Shown piece after piece: positions 16,196 to 23,863 of a stretch of DNA of 27,088 bases. The stretch's first letter is position 1. The number at the start of each line of letters is the position of its first letter. Source of the DNA: Pseudomonadota bacterium (GTDB lineage Bacteria > Pseudomonadota > Alphaproteobacteria > Rhizobiales > Xanthobacteraceae). The position numbers were made by a program, and so were the translations under genes. The notes below the pieces were generated by a model, which saw nothing but the letters and a program-made list of their open reading frames with translations, searched no databases and was not told the DNA's origin. The DNA is taken from NCBI GenBank assembly GCA_023404705.1, contig JAEYAU010000100.1, positions 1 to 27,088 on the forward strand. Reading direction: 5' to 3'.

Positions 16196-18043
16196 ATGGA
16201 CAGCGGAAATCTTCTCGACGCCGCGCGGCGGCTGCGCGGATCGGAGCGGTCGGGCCCTCTCGGGACGGTGCTCTCGGTCGCCGGCAGCCAGGCGCATGTC
16301 CGCATCCAGGTGAATGGCGCGCCGTTTACGGCCCATGACGCGCGCGCAACCGTCGGCAAGTTTCTCGGCATCCGGGCGGGCGGCTCGCAAGTGATCGGCG
16401 TGATCACCAAGATCTCGGTGGAGCCGGCGGGCGCCGGCCGACAGCCCGATCACGCGGTCGGCCAGGTCGACCTGCTGGGCGAGATCAAGCAGCGGCCCTC
16501 GGGCGGCGTCTTCTTCCAGCGCGGCGTCACCGAATACCCGGTGATCGGCGACGGCGCGGACCTGATCACTCAGGAAGAGCTCCGCGTGATCTTCAACGTC
16601 TCGGGCACCAACGTCATCAATGTCGGCGACCTGCAGCAGGATCACACGATCCCGGCCTACATCAATGTCGACGAGATGGTGCGCAAGCACTTCGCGATCC
16701 TGGGCACCACCGGCGTCGGCAAGTCGACGGGCGTCGCGCTGCTGATGCGCAGCGTGCTCGATGCGCGGCCCGACCTGCGCGTCTTTCTGATCGATCCGCA
16801 CAACGAATACGGCCACTGCTTCGACAATCGTGCGCAGGTGCTGAGCCCGAAGAATCTCAAGCTGCCGTTCTGGCTGTTCAATTTCGAAGAGATCGTCGAC
16901 GTTTTCTTCCGCGGGCGCCCCGGCGTCGAGGAGGAAGTCGAAATCCTCTCCGATCTGATCCCGATCGCGAAGGTGAACTTCACCACGACATCGCGCGGCA
17001 CGAGCGCGAGCGTGAGGCGCGCCGATCCGAAGGGCATGGGTGTCACGGTCGACACGCCGGTGCCCTACATGCTCAACGATCTGGTAGCGCTGATCGAAGA
17101 GCGCATGGGCAAGCTCGAGAACCGCTCGACCTGGACCAAGTATCACCGGCTGATCACGCGCATCGACACGGTGCGCAACGACCCGCGCTACGCCTTCATG
17201 TTCGACAACGCCAATGTCGGCGGCGACACGATGGCGGAGGTGCTGAGCCAGCTGTTCCGGCTGCCGCCGAACGGCATTCCGATGACCATCATGCAGCTCG
17301 CGGGTTTCCCGGGTGAGGTGGTGGACTCGGTGGTCTCCGTGCTGTGCCGCATGGCCTTCGAGTTCGGCCTCTGGTCGGACGGTGCCTTCCCGCTGCTCGT
17401 CGTGTGCGAAGAGGCGCATCGCTATGCGCCGGCGGATCGCAGCATCGGCTTCGGTCCGACCCGCAAGGCGGTGTCGCGCATCGCCAAGGAAGGCCGCAAA
17501 TACGGCGTCTATCTCGGGCTGATCACGCAGCGTCCCGCCGAGCTCGACTCCACAATCATCTCGCAGTGCTCGACCCTGTTCGCCATGCGCATGGCGAACG
17601 ACCGCGACCAGGCGATCGTGCGCTCGGCCGTGTCCGACGCCGCCGGATCGCTGATCGGCTTCGTTCCTTCACTGGGCACGCGCGAAGTCTTCGCCTTCGG
17701 CGAGGGCGTGGCGCTGCCGACGCGGCTGCGCTTCAAGGAGCTGCCGGTCGAGTTCATCCCGAAGAGCGAGTCCGTCGGCACGCGCGGCACCGTGCGCGCG
17801 GCCGATCAGGACTTCCTCAGCTCGGTGGTCGAGCGCTGGCGCGGCGCCACCATGCGCAACCGGCCGCCGACCGAGGACACGCCGGATCTCGACGTGCTGG
17901 CGAAGCAGGAGTTCTCGCGCGTGCGCCAGCCGGCGCCGCCGCCGGTCTCCTCGCTTCTGAAGCCCGGCGCGCTCGAGCCGGACTCCTACTTCTTCCCGGT
18001 GCAGGACGCCGCCGGACGGCCGGTTCCCCGGCTGCGCAAGTAG
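16196..18043 (+). CDS. HerA-like P-loop ATPase
   Basis: 615 residues from ATG 16196, five bases after GGAG; the ATG at 16181 would place that site inside the gene. The N-terminal ~110 residues form a HAS-barrel-like beta domain (GTVLSVAGSQAHVRIQV). The RecA/FtsK-type ATPase follows, with Walker A GTTGVGKST at 170-178 (Lys176) and Walker B LLVVCEEAHRYAP with Glu405/Glu406. Next come the TRKAVSRIAKEGRKYGVYLG and ITQRPAELDSTIISQCSTLF segments typical of HerA. HerA proteins are hexameric DNA translocases that usually work with the nuclease NurA in end resection, or with partners in defence systems. No NurA or other nuclease gene adjoins this one, so it is a stand-alone member of unproven role. 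It converges with the Rid-family gene with one base between stop codons. Confidence 0.88.
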   Translation: MDSGNLLDAARRLRGSERSGPLGTVLSVAGSQAHVRIQVNGAPFTAHDARATVGKFLGIRAGGSQVIGVITKISVEPAGAGRQPDHAVGQVDLLGEIKQRPSGGVFFQRGVTEYPVIGDGADLITQEELRVIFNVSGTNVINVGDLQQDHTIPAYINVDEMVRKHFAILGTTGVGKSTGVALLMRSVLDARPDLRVFLIDPHNEYGHCFDNRAQVLSPKNLKLPFWLFNFEEIVDVFFRGRPGVEEEVEILSDLIPIAKVNFTTTSRGTSASVRRADPKGMGVTVDTPVPYMLNDLVALIEERMGKLENRSTWTKYHRLITRIDTVRNDPRYAFMFDNANVGGDTMAEVLSQLFRLPPNGIPMTIMQLAGFPGEVVDSVVSVLCRMAFEFGLWSDGAFPLLVVCEEAHRYAPADRSIGFGPTRKAVSRIAKEGRKYGVYLGLITQRPAELDSTIISQCSTLFAMRMANDRDQAIVRSAVSDAAGSLIGFVPSLGTREVFAFGEGVALPTRLRFKELPVEFIPKSESVGTRGTVRAADQDFLSSVVERWRGATMRNRPPTEDTPDLDVLAKQEFSRVRQPAPPPVSSLLKPGALEPDSYFFPVQDAAGRPVPRLRK

Positions 18044-18044
18044 T

Positions 18045-18452
18045 CTAGAGCGCCGCGATCGTCTGCACCTCGACCAGGAACGGCTCCTGGACGAGGCGAT
18101 CGACCATCAACAGGGTGTTGGGCGGATAGACGCCATTGGCAAACATGCGCGGGAACTCGCGCAGGCGATAAGCCATGAACTTCTGAATGTCCTGCGAGTG
18201 CACGAGATAGGTCGTGAACTGCACGACGTTGGCCCAGCCTGCGCCTTGCGACTTCAGCGCCGCTTCGATGTTGGCGAACACCTGACCGCATTGCGCGTCG
18301 AAGTCGTCGGCGCCGACGATGTTGCCGTCGGTGCGCGTCGCGAGTTGGCCGGCGATGAACAGGAACTCGGTGGCTTTGACCCGGGTGAGTTGCGAATACT
18401 GGCCGAGCGGGCGGCCCAGCACGTCCGGATTCAGAATGGCGATCTCGGGCAT
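18045..18452 (-). CDS. Rid (YjgF/YER057c/UK114) family protein lacking the RidA arginine
   Basis: 135 residues, the usual trimeric Rid length. Recognisable blocks are PLGQYSQLTRV, LFIAGQLATR, AQCGQVFANIEAALKSQGAG, the VVQFTTYLVHSQDI strand-helix and the closing VEVQTIAAL. RidA enzymes hydrolyse reactive 2-aminoacrylate imines with an arginine in PARS near the C-terminus. Here the aligned position is Asn112 (YPPNTLLMV), so the protein belongs among the Rid subgroups without demonstrated imine deaminase activity. It is divergent from the gntR regulator and shares its 162-base control region, so it may be co-regulated with the TRAP operon. Confidence 0.9.
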   Translation of the reverse strand: MPEIAILNPDVLGRPLGQYSQLTRVKATEFLFIAGQLATRTDGNIVGADDFDAQCGQVFANIEAALKSQGAGWANVVQFTTYLVHSQDIQKFMAYRLREFPRMFANGVYPPNTLLMVDRLVQEPFLVEVQTIAAL

Positions 18453-18541
18453 GGCGTCTCCTCGTCGTGAGCGGCCGCCAGTCTACGCGGACGCACCCCT
18501 ACTTGGCGCCGGTTGACTCTCTCAACGAGGACGGGCAAAGG

Positions 18542-18564
18542 ATTGGTCAACCGGTCAGACCAAT
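18542..18564. promoter_or_regulatory. Palindromic operator candidate for the GntR regulator
   Basis: ATTGGTC at 18542-18548 and GACCAAT at 18558-18564 form a perfect 7-base inverted repeat with a 9-base spacer, which itself contains CCGG. FadR-type GntR repressors bind TGGT/ACCA half-sites. It lies 50 bases ahead of the regulator's start, in the region shared with the divergent Rid gene. A TTGACT at 18513-18518 could be the -35 of the operon. Confidence 0.6.
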
Positions 18565-18614
18565 TTGGCCGGCAAAGCAGCCCCGGCATAACGGGGCCGG
18601 ACCCGGGAGGACGC

Positions 18615-19397
18615 GTGCCGCTCAAGGCCATCGAGCCGCGGCGGCTGTACCGGCAGATCGCCGAGCAGCTGCGGCAATTGATCGATCAAGGCGAATATCC
18701 GGTGGGCGGCCGCCTGCCGTCCGAGCGTGAGCTCGCGGAGGCGCTCGGCGTCTCGCGCCCGAGTGTCCGCGAAGCCCTGATCGCACTCGAGGTCGAGGGC
18801 CGCGTCCGCATCAATGTCGGCTCGGGCATCTATGTCGCCGAGAAGCCGAAGCAGGCGATCGTCGGCACCGAGGCGGAGGGTCCGTTCGAGCTGCTCAAGG
18901 CGCGCGAGATCGTCGAGGGCGCGATCGCGGCCGAGGCCGCTCGCCTGGTCACCAATGCCGACATCGCGGCGCTCGACGACGTGCTCGCACGCATGACGCG
19001 CTCGCAAGGGCCGAACAGCGAGCTGATCGCGCTCGATCGCGCGTTCCATGTCATCATCGCGACGAGCGTCGGCAACGGCGTGCTGATCGATCTGGTCGGC
19101 AACCTGTTCGATCAGCGCATCAATCCGTATTTCGAGCAGCTCGCGCGCTATTTCGAGAGTCCCGAGACCTGGCGGGCGGCACTCGCCGAGCACCACAAGG
19201 TGCGCGATGCCATCGTCTCGCGCGACGTCAGAGCGGCCCAGGCCGCGATGCGCGCGCATCTGCGCAACTCGCAGCAGCGCTTCTCGCGCAGCTTCGCAGA
19301 ACCCGCCGCGCGGCCGGGCGCGGCGATCGAAACACCCACGGCCGACCCGTCCGCTTCATCGGCTGCCCGCAAGACCACCAGGAGGAAACACGCATGA
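18615..19397 (+). CDS. FadR-subfamily GntR transcriptional regulator of the TRAP/dehydrogenase operon
   Basis: 260 residues from GTG 18615, four bases after GGGAGG. The in-frame start at 18513 is rejected because it would read through the putative operator and has no ribosome site. The winged helix-turn-helix occupies ~residues 8-78 (RLYRQIAEQLRQLI, GGRLPSERELAEALGVSRPS-VREAL, GSGIYV). The FCD effector domain occupies ~90-225 with the Asp and three His expected for metal and ligand binding (LDRAFHVI, AEHHKVRDAI, AMRAHL). Such regulators typically repress catabolic operons until a sugar acid or organic acid binds. A basic Ala/Pro/Thr-rich tail extends past the domain. Its stop overlaps the dctP start by 4 bases, so repressor and transporter are translated together and the operon is probably autoregulated. 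Confidence 0.92.
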   Translation: MPLKAIEPRRLYRQIAEQLRQLIDQGEYPVGGRLPSERELAEALGVSRPSVREALIALEVEGRVRINVGSGIYVAEKPKQAIVGTEAEGPFELLKAREIVEGAIAAEAARLVTNADIAALDDVLARMTRSQGPNSELIALDRAFHVIIATSVGNGVLIDLVGNLFDQRINPYFEQLARYFESPETWRAALAEHHKVRDAIVSRDVRAAQAAMRAHLRNSQQRFSRSFAEPAARPGAAIETPTADPSASSAARKTTRRKHA

Positions 19398-20380
19398 TGA
19401 GACTTTCGAAGGTGCTCCTCGCCTCGGCCGCGCTCGCGCTCTCGCTCGGCGCCGCAGAGGCACAGACCAAGCTGAAATGGGCGCATGTCTACGAGACGTC
19501 CGAGCCGTTCCACACCGAGTCGGTGTGGGCCGCGCAAGAGATCGCCAAGCGCACCAACAATCGCTACCAGATCGACGTCTACCCGGCCTCGCAGCTCGGC
19601 AAGGAGACGGACATCAACCAGGGCCTCGCGCTGGGCACGGTCGACATGATCATCTCGGGCTCGAGCTTCGCGGCCCGCAGCTACGCGCCGATCGGCGTCA
19701 CCTACTATCCCTACACGTTCCGTGACGCGAACCATCTGCTCGCCTACACCAAGAGCGACATCTTCAAGGAGCTCGCGAAGGGCTACGCGGACAAGTCCGG
19801 CCACCAGATCCTGGCCGTGACCTATTACGGCGTGCGCCACACCTCGTCGAACAAGCCGATCAAGACCTGCGCCGACATGAAGGGCCTGAAGATCCGCGTG
19901 CCGGACGTGCCGGCCTATCTGGCGATGCCGCGCGCCTGCGGTGCCAACACGGCGCCGATCGCCTTCGCGGAGGTCTACCTAGCCCTGCAGAACGGCACCG
20001 TCGAGGCGCAGGAGAACCCGCTCACCACGATCGAGGCGAAGAAGTTCTACGAGGTGCAGAAGCACATCGTGCTCACCGGCCACATCGTCGATCACCTCAA
20101 CACGGTGGTCGCCGGCGGCCTGTGGAAGAAGCTCTCCGACGAGGACAAGAAGATCTTCACCGAGGTCGCGCAGGAAGCAGCCACGCGCGCCACCAAGCAG
20201 ATCCAGGCGCGCGAGAAGGAGCTCGTCGACTTCTTCAAGCAGAAGGGCCTGACCGTCACGGACGTGAACAAGGACGAGTTCAAGGACACCGTGATGAAGA
20301 ACGTCAAGTTCGAGACGTTCGGCTATCGCAAGGAAGACTGGGACAAGATCCAGGCCGTGAAGTCCGGCTCGGGCTCCTGA
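19394..20380 (+). CDS. dctP: TRAP transporter substrate-binding protein (DctP type)
   Basis: 328 residues from ATG 19394, with AGGAGG eight bases upstream inside the gntR tail. The signal peptide MMRLSKVLLASAALALSLGA-AEA directs it to the periplasm. Mature features of the DctP family are KLKWAHVYETSEPFHTESVW, the QLGKETDINQGLALGTVDM hinge region, the ligand arginine in LKIRVPD, and EVYLALQNGTVEAQENP, in which the NGTVEAQE helix is highly conserved. It captures a carboxylated substrate and hands it to the DctQM membrane complex, driven by a sodium gradient. The downstream dehydrogenase suggests a sugar acid such as gluconate or idonate; that specificity is inference. A hairpin after the gene probably raises its expression over dctQM. 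Confidence 0.95.
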   Translation: MMRLSKVLLASAALALSLGAAEAQTKLKWAHVYETSEPFHTESVWAAQEIAKRTNNRYQIDVYPASQLGKETDINQGLALGTVDMIISGSSFAARSYAPIGVTYYPYTFRDANHLLAYTKSDIFKELAKGYADKSGHQILAVTYYGVRHTSSNKPIKTCADMKGLKIRVPDVPAYLAMPRACGANTAPIAFAEVYLALQNGTVEAQENPLTTIEAKKFYEVQKHIVLTGHIVDHLNTVVAGGLWKKLSDEDKKIFTEVAQEAATRATKQIQAREKELVDFFKQKGLTVTDVNKDEFKDTVMKNVKFETFGYRKEDWDKIQAVKSGSGS

Positions 20381-20393
20381 TCCTGATGCTTCG

Positions 20394-20424
20394 GGAGGGC
20401 CGCTACGGCGGCCCTCCTTCTTCC
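20394..20424 (+). terminator. Intra-operon hairpin between dctP and dctQ
   Basis: GGAGGGCCGC (20394-20403) and GCGGCCCTCC (20408-20417) form a perfect 10-bp stem with a TACG loop, followed by TTCTTCC. It has terminator shape but sits inside the operon, so partial termination or 3' stabilisation of dctP mRNA is the likely role. Confidence 0.75.
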
Positions 20425-20450
20425 CACGCAAGCCGCAGGTGAGCCGCGCG

Positions 20451-21029
20451 ATGCAGGATCAAACCGAAGTCCACACCCAGATCACGGCCGAGGAGCTGGT
20501 GCACACGTTCGAGGAGCCGGCTCCACCGGTCGACCTCAGCGGCTACGCGATCGAGGACTGGCTGACGCTGACGGTCTTCTGGCTCATGGGGCTCGCCGTC
20601 ATCCTGCAGTTCTTCACGCGTTATGTGCTCAACGATTCTTTCGCCTGGACCGAGGAGATCGCAACCTATTGCCTGGTCGCGGTGGTGTTCCTCGGCTCGG
20701 CCATGTGCGTGCGGCTCAGCCGACACATTCACGTGGATTTCCTGTTCCGCTACCTGCCGGCCGGCGCGGCGCGCGTGCTGGCGACCGCAGTCGACATCGT
20801 GCGCACGGTGTTCATCGGCTACGCGGCTTATCTGGTCTGGACCTTCATGAGCATCATCCAGGGTGAGGCCATGACCACGATCGACCTGCCGAAGAACCTG
20901 ATCTACGGCCTCGTCTTCATCGGCTTCATCCTCATGTTCCTGCGCTCGGTGCAGGTCTCGATCCAGAACTGGCGGCGCGGCTACTCGATCCTCGAGCGGC
21001 CGGACGCCTTCGACACCGTATCGGTCTGA
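20451..21029 (+). CDS. dctQ: TRAP transporter small permease (DctQ type)
   Basis: 192 residues from ATG 20451, with AGGTGAG about eight bases ahead. A GTG four codons earlier is an alternative start. After a ~35-residue acidic cytoplasmic N-terminus come four hydrophobic segments: DWLTLTVFWLMGLAVILQFF; the helix holding the family signature FAWTEEIATYCLVAVVFLG; VLATAVDIVRTVFIGYAAYL; and NLIYGLVFIGFILMFLR. The polar loop after the second helix (RLSRHIHVDFLFRYLP) is typical. DctQ scaffolds DctM in the inner membrane. It is followed seven bases later by dctM. Confidence 0.93.
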   Translation: MQDQTEVHTQITAEELVHTFEEPAPPVDLSGYAIEDWLTLTVFWLMGLAVILQFFTRYVLNDSFAWTEEIATYCLVAVVFLGSAMCVRLSRHIHVDFLFRYLPAGAARVLATAVDIVRTVFIGYAAYLVWTFMSIIQGEAMTTIDLPKNLIYGLVFIGFILMFLRSVQVSIQNWRRGYSILERPDAFDTVSV

Positions 21030-21036
21030 CGCCGCC

Positions 21037-22443
21037 ATGCTGATCCTGCTCGGCTCCTTCCTGATCCTGCTCATCCTCGGCCTGCCGGTCGCTTTCTCAA
21101 TGGCGGTCGCGTCGTTGCTCTACATCCTGGCGACCGGCGTGGTCCCGGACGTGATTGTCGCCCAGCGCATGATCGCGGGGGTGGAGAGCTTCCCGCTGCT
21201 CGCCGTCCCCTTCTTCATCCTCGCCGGCAATCTGATGAACATCGCGGGCGTCACCGGTCGCATCTACGGCTTCGCGGTCGCGCTGGTCGGTTGGATGAAG
21301 GGCGGGCTCGGCCAAGTGAACATCATCGGCTCGGTGGTCTTCGCCGGCATGTCGGGCACTGCGATCGCGGATGCGGCCGGCCTCGGCACCATCGAGATCA
21401 AGGCCATGAAGGACCATGGATACTCGACCGAGTTCGCGGTCGGCGTGACCGCCGCATCGGCGACGCTCGGCCCGATCATTCCGCCGTCCCTGCCGTTCGT
21501 GATCTACGGCATGATGGCGAACGTCTCGATCGGTGCGCTGTTCCTGGGCGGCCTGATTCCGGGCGTGTTCATGACGCTGCTGATGATGGCCACGGTCGCG
21601 TTCTTCGCGCACCGCAACGGCTGGGGCAGCGACACGCCGTTCTCCTGGGCGAAGCTCGGCAGCGCCAGCATAGAGGTCGTAATCGTGCTGTGCTTCCCGG
21701 TCGCGGTCTGGCTGCTGATGCAGGCCGGCCTGCCGACCAACGCGGCGATCGGCATTGCGCTCGTCGTGCTGCTGGCACTTGATTGGTACTTCGACTTCTC
21801 GGCCGTCATGGCGCTAATGGCGCCCGTGATCCTGATCGGCGGCATGACGCTCGGCCTGTTCACGCCGACGGAGGCGGCCGTCGCGGCCGTGATCTGGTCG
21901 TTGTTCCTCGGCCTGGTGCGCTACCGCTCGATGACGGTGCGCTCACTCGTGAAGGCGACGTTCGACACGATCGAGACCACGGCCTCGGTGCTGTTCATCG
22001 TCACGGCGGCCTCGGTCTTCGCTTGGCTGCTCACGGTCAGCCAGGCGGCGCAGATCCTCTCGGACACGATCCTCGGCCTGACGCAGAACAAGTGGGTCTT
22101 TCTGCTGCTCGCGAACCTGCTGATCCTGTTCGTCGGCTGCTTCATCGACACGATCGCGGCGATCACGATCCTGGTGCCGATCCTGCTGCCGATTGTGCTC
22201 AAGCTCGGCATCGATCCGATCCATTTCGGACTGATCATCACGCTCAATCTGATGATCGGCCTGCTGCATCCACCGCTCGGGATGGTGCTGTTCGTGCTGG
22301 CGCGTGTCGCCAGGCTCTCGGTCGAACGCACCACCATGGCGATCCTACCGTGGCTGGTGCCGCTGCTGCTGGCACTGATCGCGATCACCTATATTCCGGC
22401 GATCACCTTGTGGCTGCCGCAGACGATGGGGCTTGCCCGATGA
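21037..22443 (+). CDS. dctM: TRAP transporter large permease (DctM type)
   Basis: 468 residues, slightly longer than the ~425 usual for the family, with about 12-13 hydrophobic segments. Family hallmarks are FPLLAVPFFILAGNLMN near the N-terminus, GSVVFAGMSGTAIADAAGLG and TLGPIIPPSLPFVIYG in the first repeat, then the second-repeat counterparts GLFTPTEAAVAAVIWSLFLG, GCFIDTIAAITILVPILLPI and LLHPPLGMVLFVLARV. The extra length lies in the middle, where a further pair of hydrophobic helices (IEVVIVLCFPVAVWLLMQAG, ALVVLLALDWYFDFSAVMAL) stands between the repeats. It carries sodium-coupled substrate flux. Its last bases overlap the dehydrogenase start by 4. Confidence 0.95.
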   Translation: MLILLGSFLILLILGLPVAFSMAVASLLYILATGVVPDVIVAQRMIAGVESFPLLAVPFFILAGNLMNIAGVTGRIYGFAVALVGWMKGGLGQVNIIGSVVFAGMSGTAIADAAGLGTIEIKAMKDHGYSTEFAVGVTAASATLGPIIPPSLPFVIYGMMANVSIGALFLGGLIPGVFMTLLMMATVAFFAHRNGWGSDTPFSWAKLGSASIEVVIVLCFPVAVWLLMQAGLPTNAAIGIALVVLLALDWYFDFSAVMALMAPVILIGGMTLGLFTPTEAAVAAVIWSLFLGLVRYRSMTVRSLVKATFDTIETTASVLFIVTAASVFAWLLTVSQAAQILSDTILGLTQNKWVFLLLANLLILFVGCFIDTIAAITILVPILLPIVLKLGIDPIHFGLIITLNLMIGLLHPPLGMVLFVLARVARLSVERTTMAILPWLVPLLLALIAITYIPAITLWLPQTMGLAR

Positions 22444-23489
22444 CGTCAGCTCTTGCCGCAACGCTCTTCGGCGCTGAGGACCTGCGACTGGTCGAAGGGC
22501 CGCTGGCGCCGCTCGCAAACGGCATGGTGCGCGTGCGGTTCGGCGCGGGCGGCATCTGCGGCTCGGACCTGCACTACTTCAAGCATGCGCGCACCGGCGA
22601 CTTCGTCGTGACGTCGCCGCTGATCCTCGGTCACGAGGTGTCGGGCGAGATCGTCGAGATCGCAGGCGCGGCGCCCGGTCTGAAGGTCGGCGATCGCGTC
22701 GCAGTCAATCCGTCGCGCTGGTGCGGCCACTGCGGCTACTGCCGCGAGGGCCGGCATAATCTCTGCGAGAACATCTTCTTCATGGGCTCGGCCTCGAAGA
22801 CGCCGCACATGCAGGGCGGCTTCGCGAGCACCTTCGATGCGACGCCGGCGCAGTGCGTTGTGGTGCCCCCCGAGACGCCGTTCGCGGCGGCGGCGCTCGC
22901 CGAGCCGCTCGCGGTGTGCCTGCATGCCGTGAAGCGCGCCGGCGATGTGGCGGGGAAGCGCGGCATCGTGTTCGGGGCGGGGCCGATTGGGCTGCTGACC
23001 CTGGTGGCGGCACGCCTCGCCGGCATGACCGAGGTCGCGGTCGTCGATATCGCGGCGGCGCCGCTCGCCTTTGCGACGCGGCTCGGCGCCGATTACGTGG
23101 TGGATCTCTCGCGCGGGCCCGATGCGCTCACATCACTCGCGGCGTCGCATCCGTTCGATGTGGCGTTCGAGGTGTCGGGCACGGCGGCGGGCCTCGCTTC
23201 GGCGATCCGCACCGTGCGGCGCGGCGGCACGGTGGTGCAGATCGGCAACCTGCCGGGCGGCGAGATTCCGGTCCCGGCAAATGCCGTGATGGCAAAGGAG
23301 ATCGACCTGAAAGGCACGTTCCGGTTCGGCATGGAGTTCGCCGATGCGGTACGCATGATCGTCGAGCGGAAGATGGACGTGCTCGCGATCGTCACGGCGC
23401 AGCGTCCGCTCGCCAGCGCGCCGGACGCGTTCCGCCTCGCGCTCGACCGCGCGCAGAGCGTGAAGGTCGTGCTGACGCGTGATGCCTAG
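22440..23489 (+). CDS. idnD: Zinc-dependent medium-chain dehydrogenase, L-idonate 5-dehydrogenase-like
   Basis: 349 residues, starting in a 4-base ATGA overlap with dctM. It oxidises a hydroxyl of a sugar acid or polyol with NAD(P). The catalytic zinc site is Cys40, His65/Glu66 (GHEVSGE) and Glu155. The structural zinc site is complete: Cys95, Cys98, Cys101 and Cys109. The nucleotide-binding motif GAGPIG is at 179-184. The early GICGSDLHYFKHARTGDFVV and the RWCGHCGYCREGRHNLCEN stretch fit L-idonate 5-dehydrogenase best; related sorbitol or threonine dehydrogenases are the alternative. As the last operon gene it would start breakdown of the TRAP substrate. No further pathway enzyme is present in the window. 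Confidence 0.88.
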   Translation: MTSALAATLFGAEDLRLVEGPLAPLANGMVRVRFGAGGICGSDLHYFKHARTGDFVVTSPLILGHEVSGEIVEIAGAAPGLKVGDRVAVNPSRWCGHCGYCREGRHNLCENIFFMGSASKTPHMQGGFASTFDATPAQCVVVPPETPFAAAALAEPLAVCLHAVKRAGDVAGKRGIVFGAGPIGLLTLVAARLAGMTEVAVVDIAAAPLAFATRLGADYVVDLSRGPDALTSLAASHPFDVAFEVSGTAAGLASAIRTVRRGGTVVQIGNLPGGEIPVPANAVMAKEIDLKGTFRFGMEFADAVRMIVERKMDVLAIVTAQRPLASAPDAFRLALDRAQSVKVVLTRDA

Positions 23490-23692
23490 GTGACCAAGGT
23501 CGCGAGCGGCAGCGCCGAGTTCACGATCGCTTCGCCGACCAGATAGACCAGCCCGAACACGATCGCGGCGAGCAGAAAGAAGATCGCGAAGATCGCCATG
23601 GAGATCCGCCGCGCGATCACCGAGGCATTGGTGAAGCCGAGCGCGCCGGCGATCAGCGAAATGACCAGGAACAGGATCGCGAATTTCAGCAT
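23486..23692 (-). CDS. DUF1328 small membrane protein, EcfG-controlled
   Basis: 68 residues from the ATG at 23692; a longer frame to 23833 would cross the promoter. It is a two-helix membrane protein: MLKFAILFLVISLIAGALGF, then AIFAIFFLLAAIVFGLVYL, with a short positive loop between. This is the DUF1328 (YtjA-like) pattern. Members are frequent targets of alphaproteobacterial general stress sigma factors; their biochemical role is unknown. It converges on the dehydrogenase gene with a 4-base overlap of stop codons. A consensus EcfG promoter lies 27-51 bases upstream of its start. Confidence 0.88.
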   Translation of the reverse strand: MLKFAILFLVISLIAGALGFTNASVIARRISMAIFAIFFLLAAIVFGLVYLVGEAIVNSALPLATLVT

Positions 23693-23718
23693 GGGTCCTC
23701 GCGCGGTTTCGTAAGCGT

Positions 23719-23743
23719 AACGACTGAGGCGAGTTCCGGTTCC
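23719..23743 (-). promoter_or_regulatory. EcfG-type promoter of the DUF1328 gene
   Basis: On the minus strand, GGAAC (23743-23739) and CGTT (23722-23719) are separated by exactly 16 bases, a perfect EcfG consensus. Transcription would begin about 18 bases before the start codon at 23692. Confidence 0.75.
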
Positions 23744-23863
23744 TCCGCCGCAAAGCTGCCCCATTCGGCCGCGACAACGCTCTTCGATTGCCGCATTTTC
23801 TGGCGCCGAACCGGTGCCGACCTCGCCGGACAAATGCGGTCGGGGACAGGCGGACAGGGGACA

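Noticed and set aside
16121..17419. 432-residue minus-strand open frame over the HerA-like gene
   Set aside because: It mirrors a clearly functional ATPase gene; its His/Arg/Asp-rich translation is typical of an antisense shadow.
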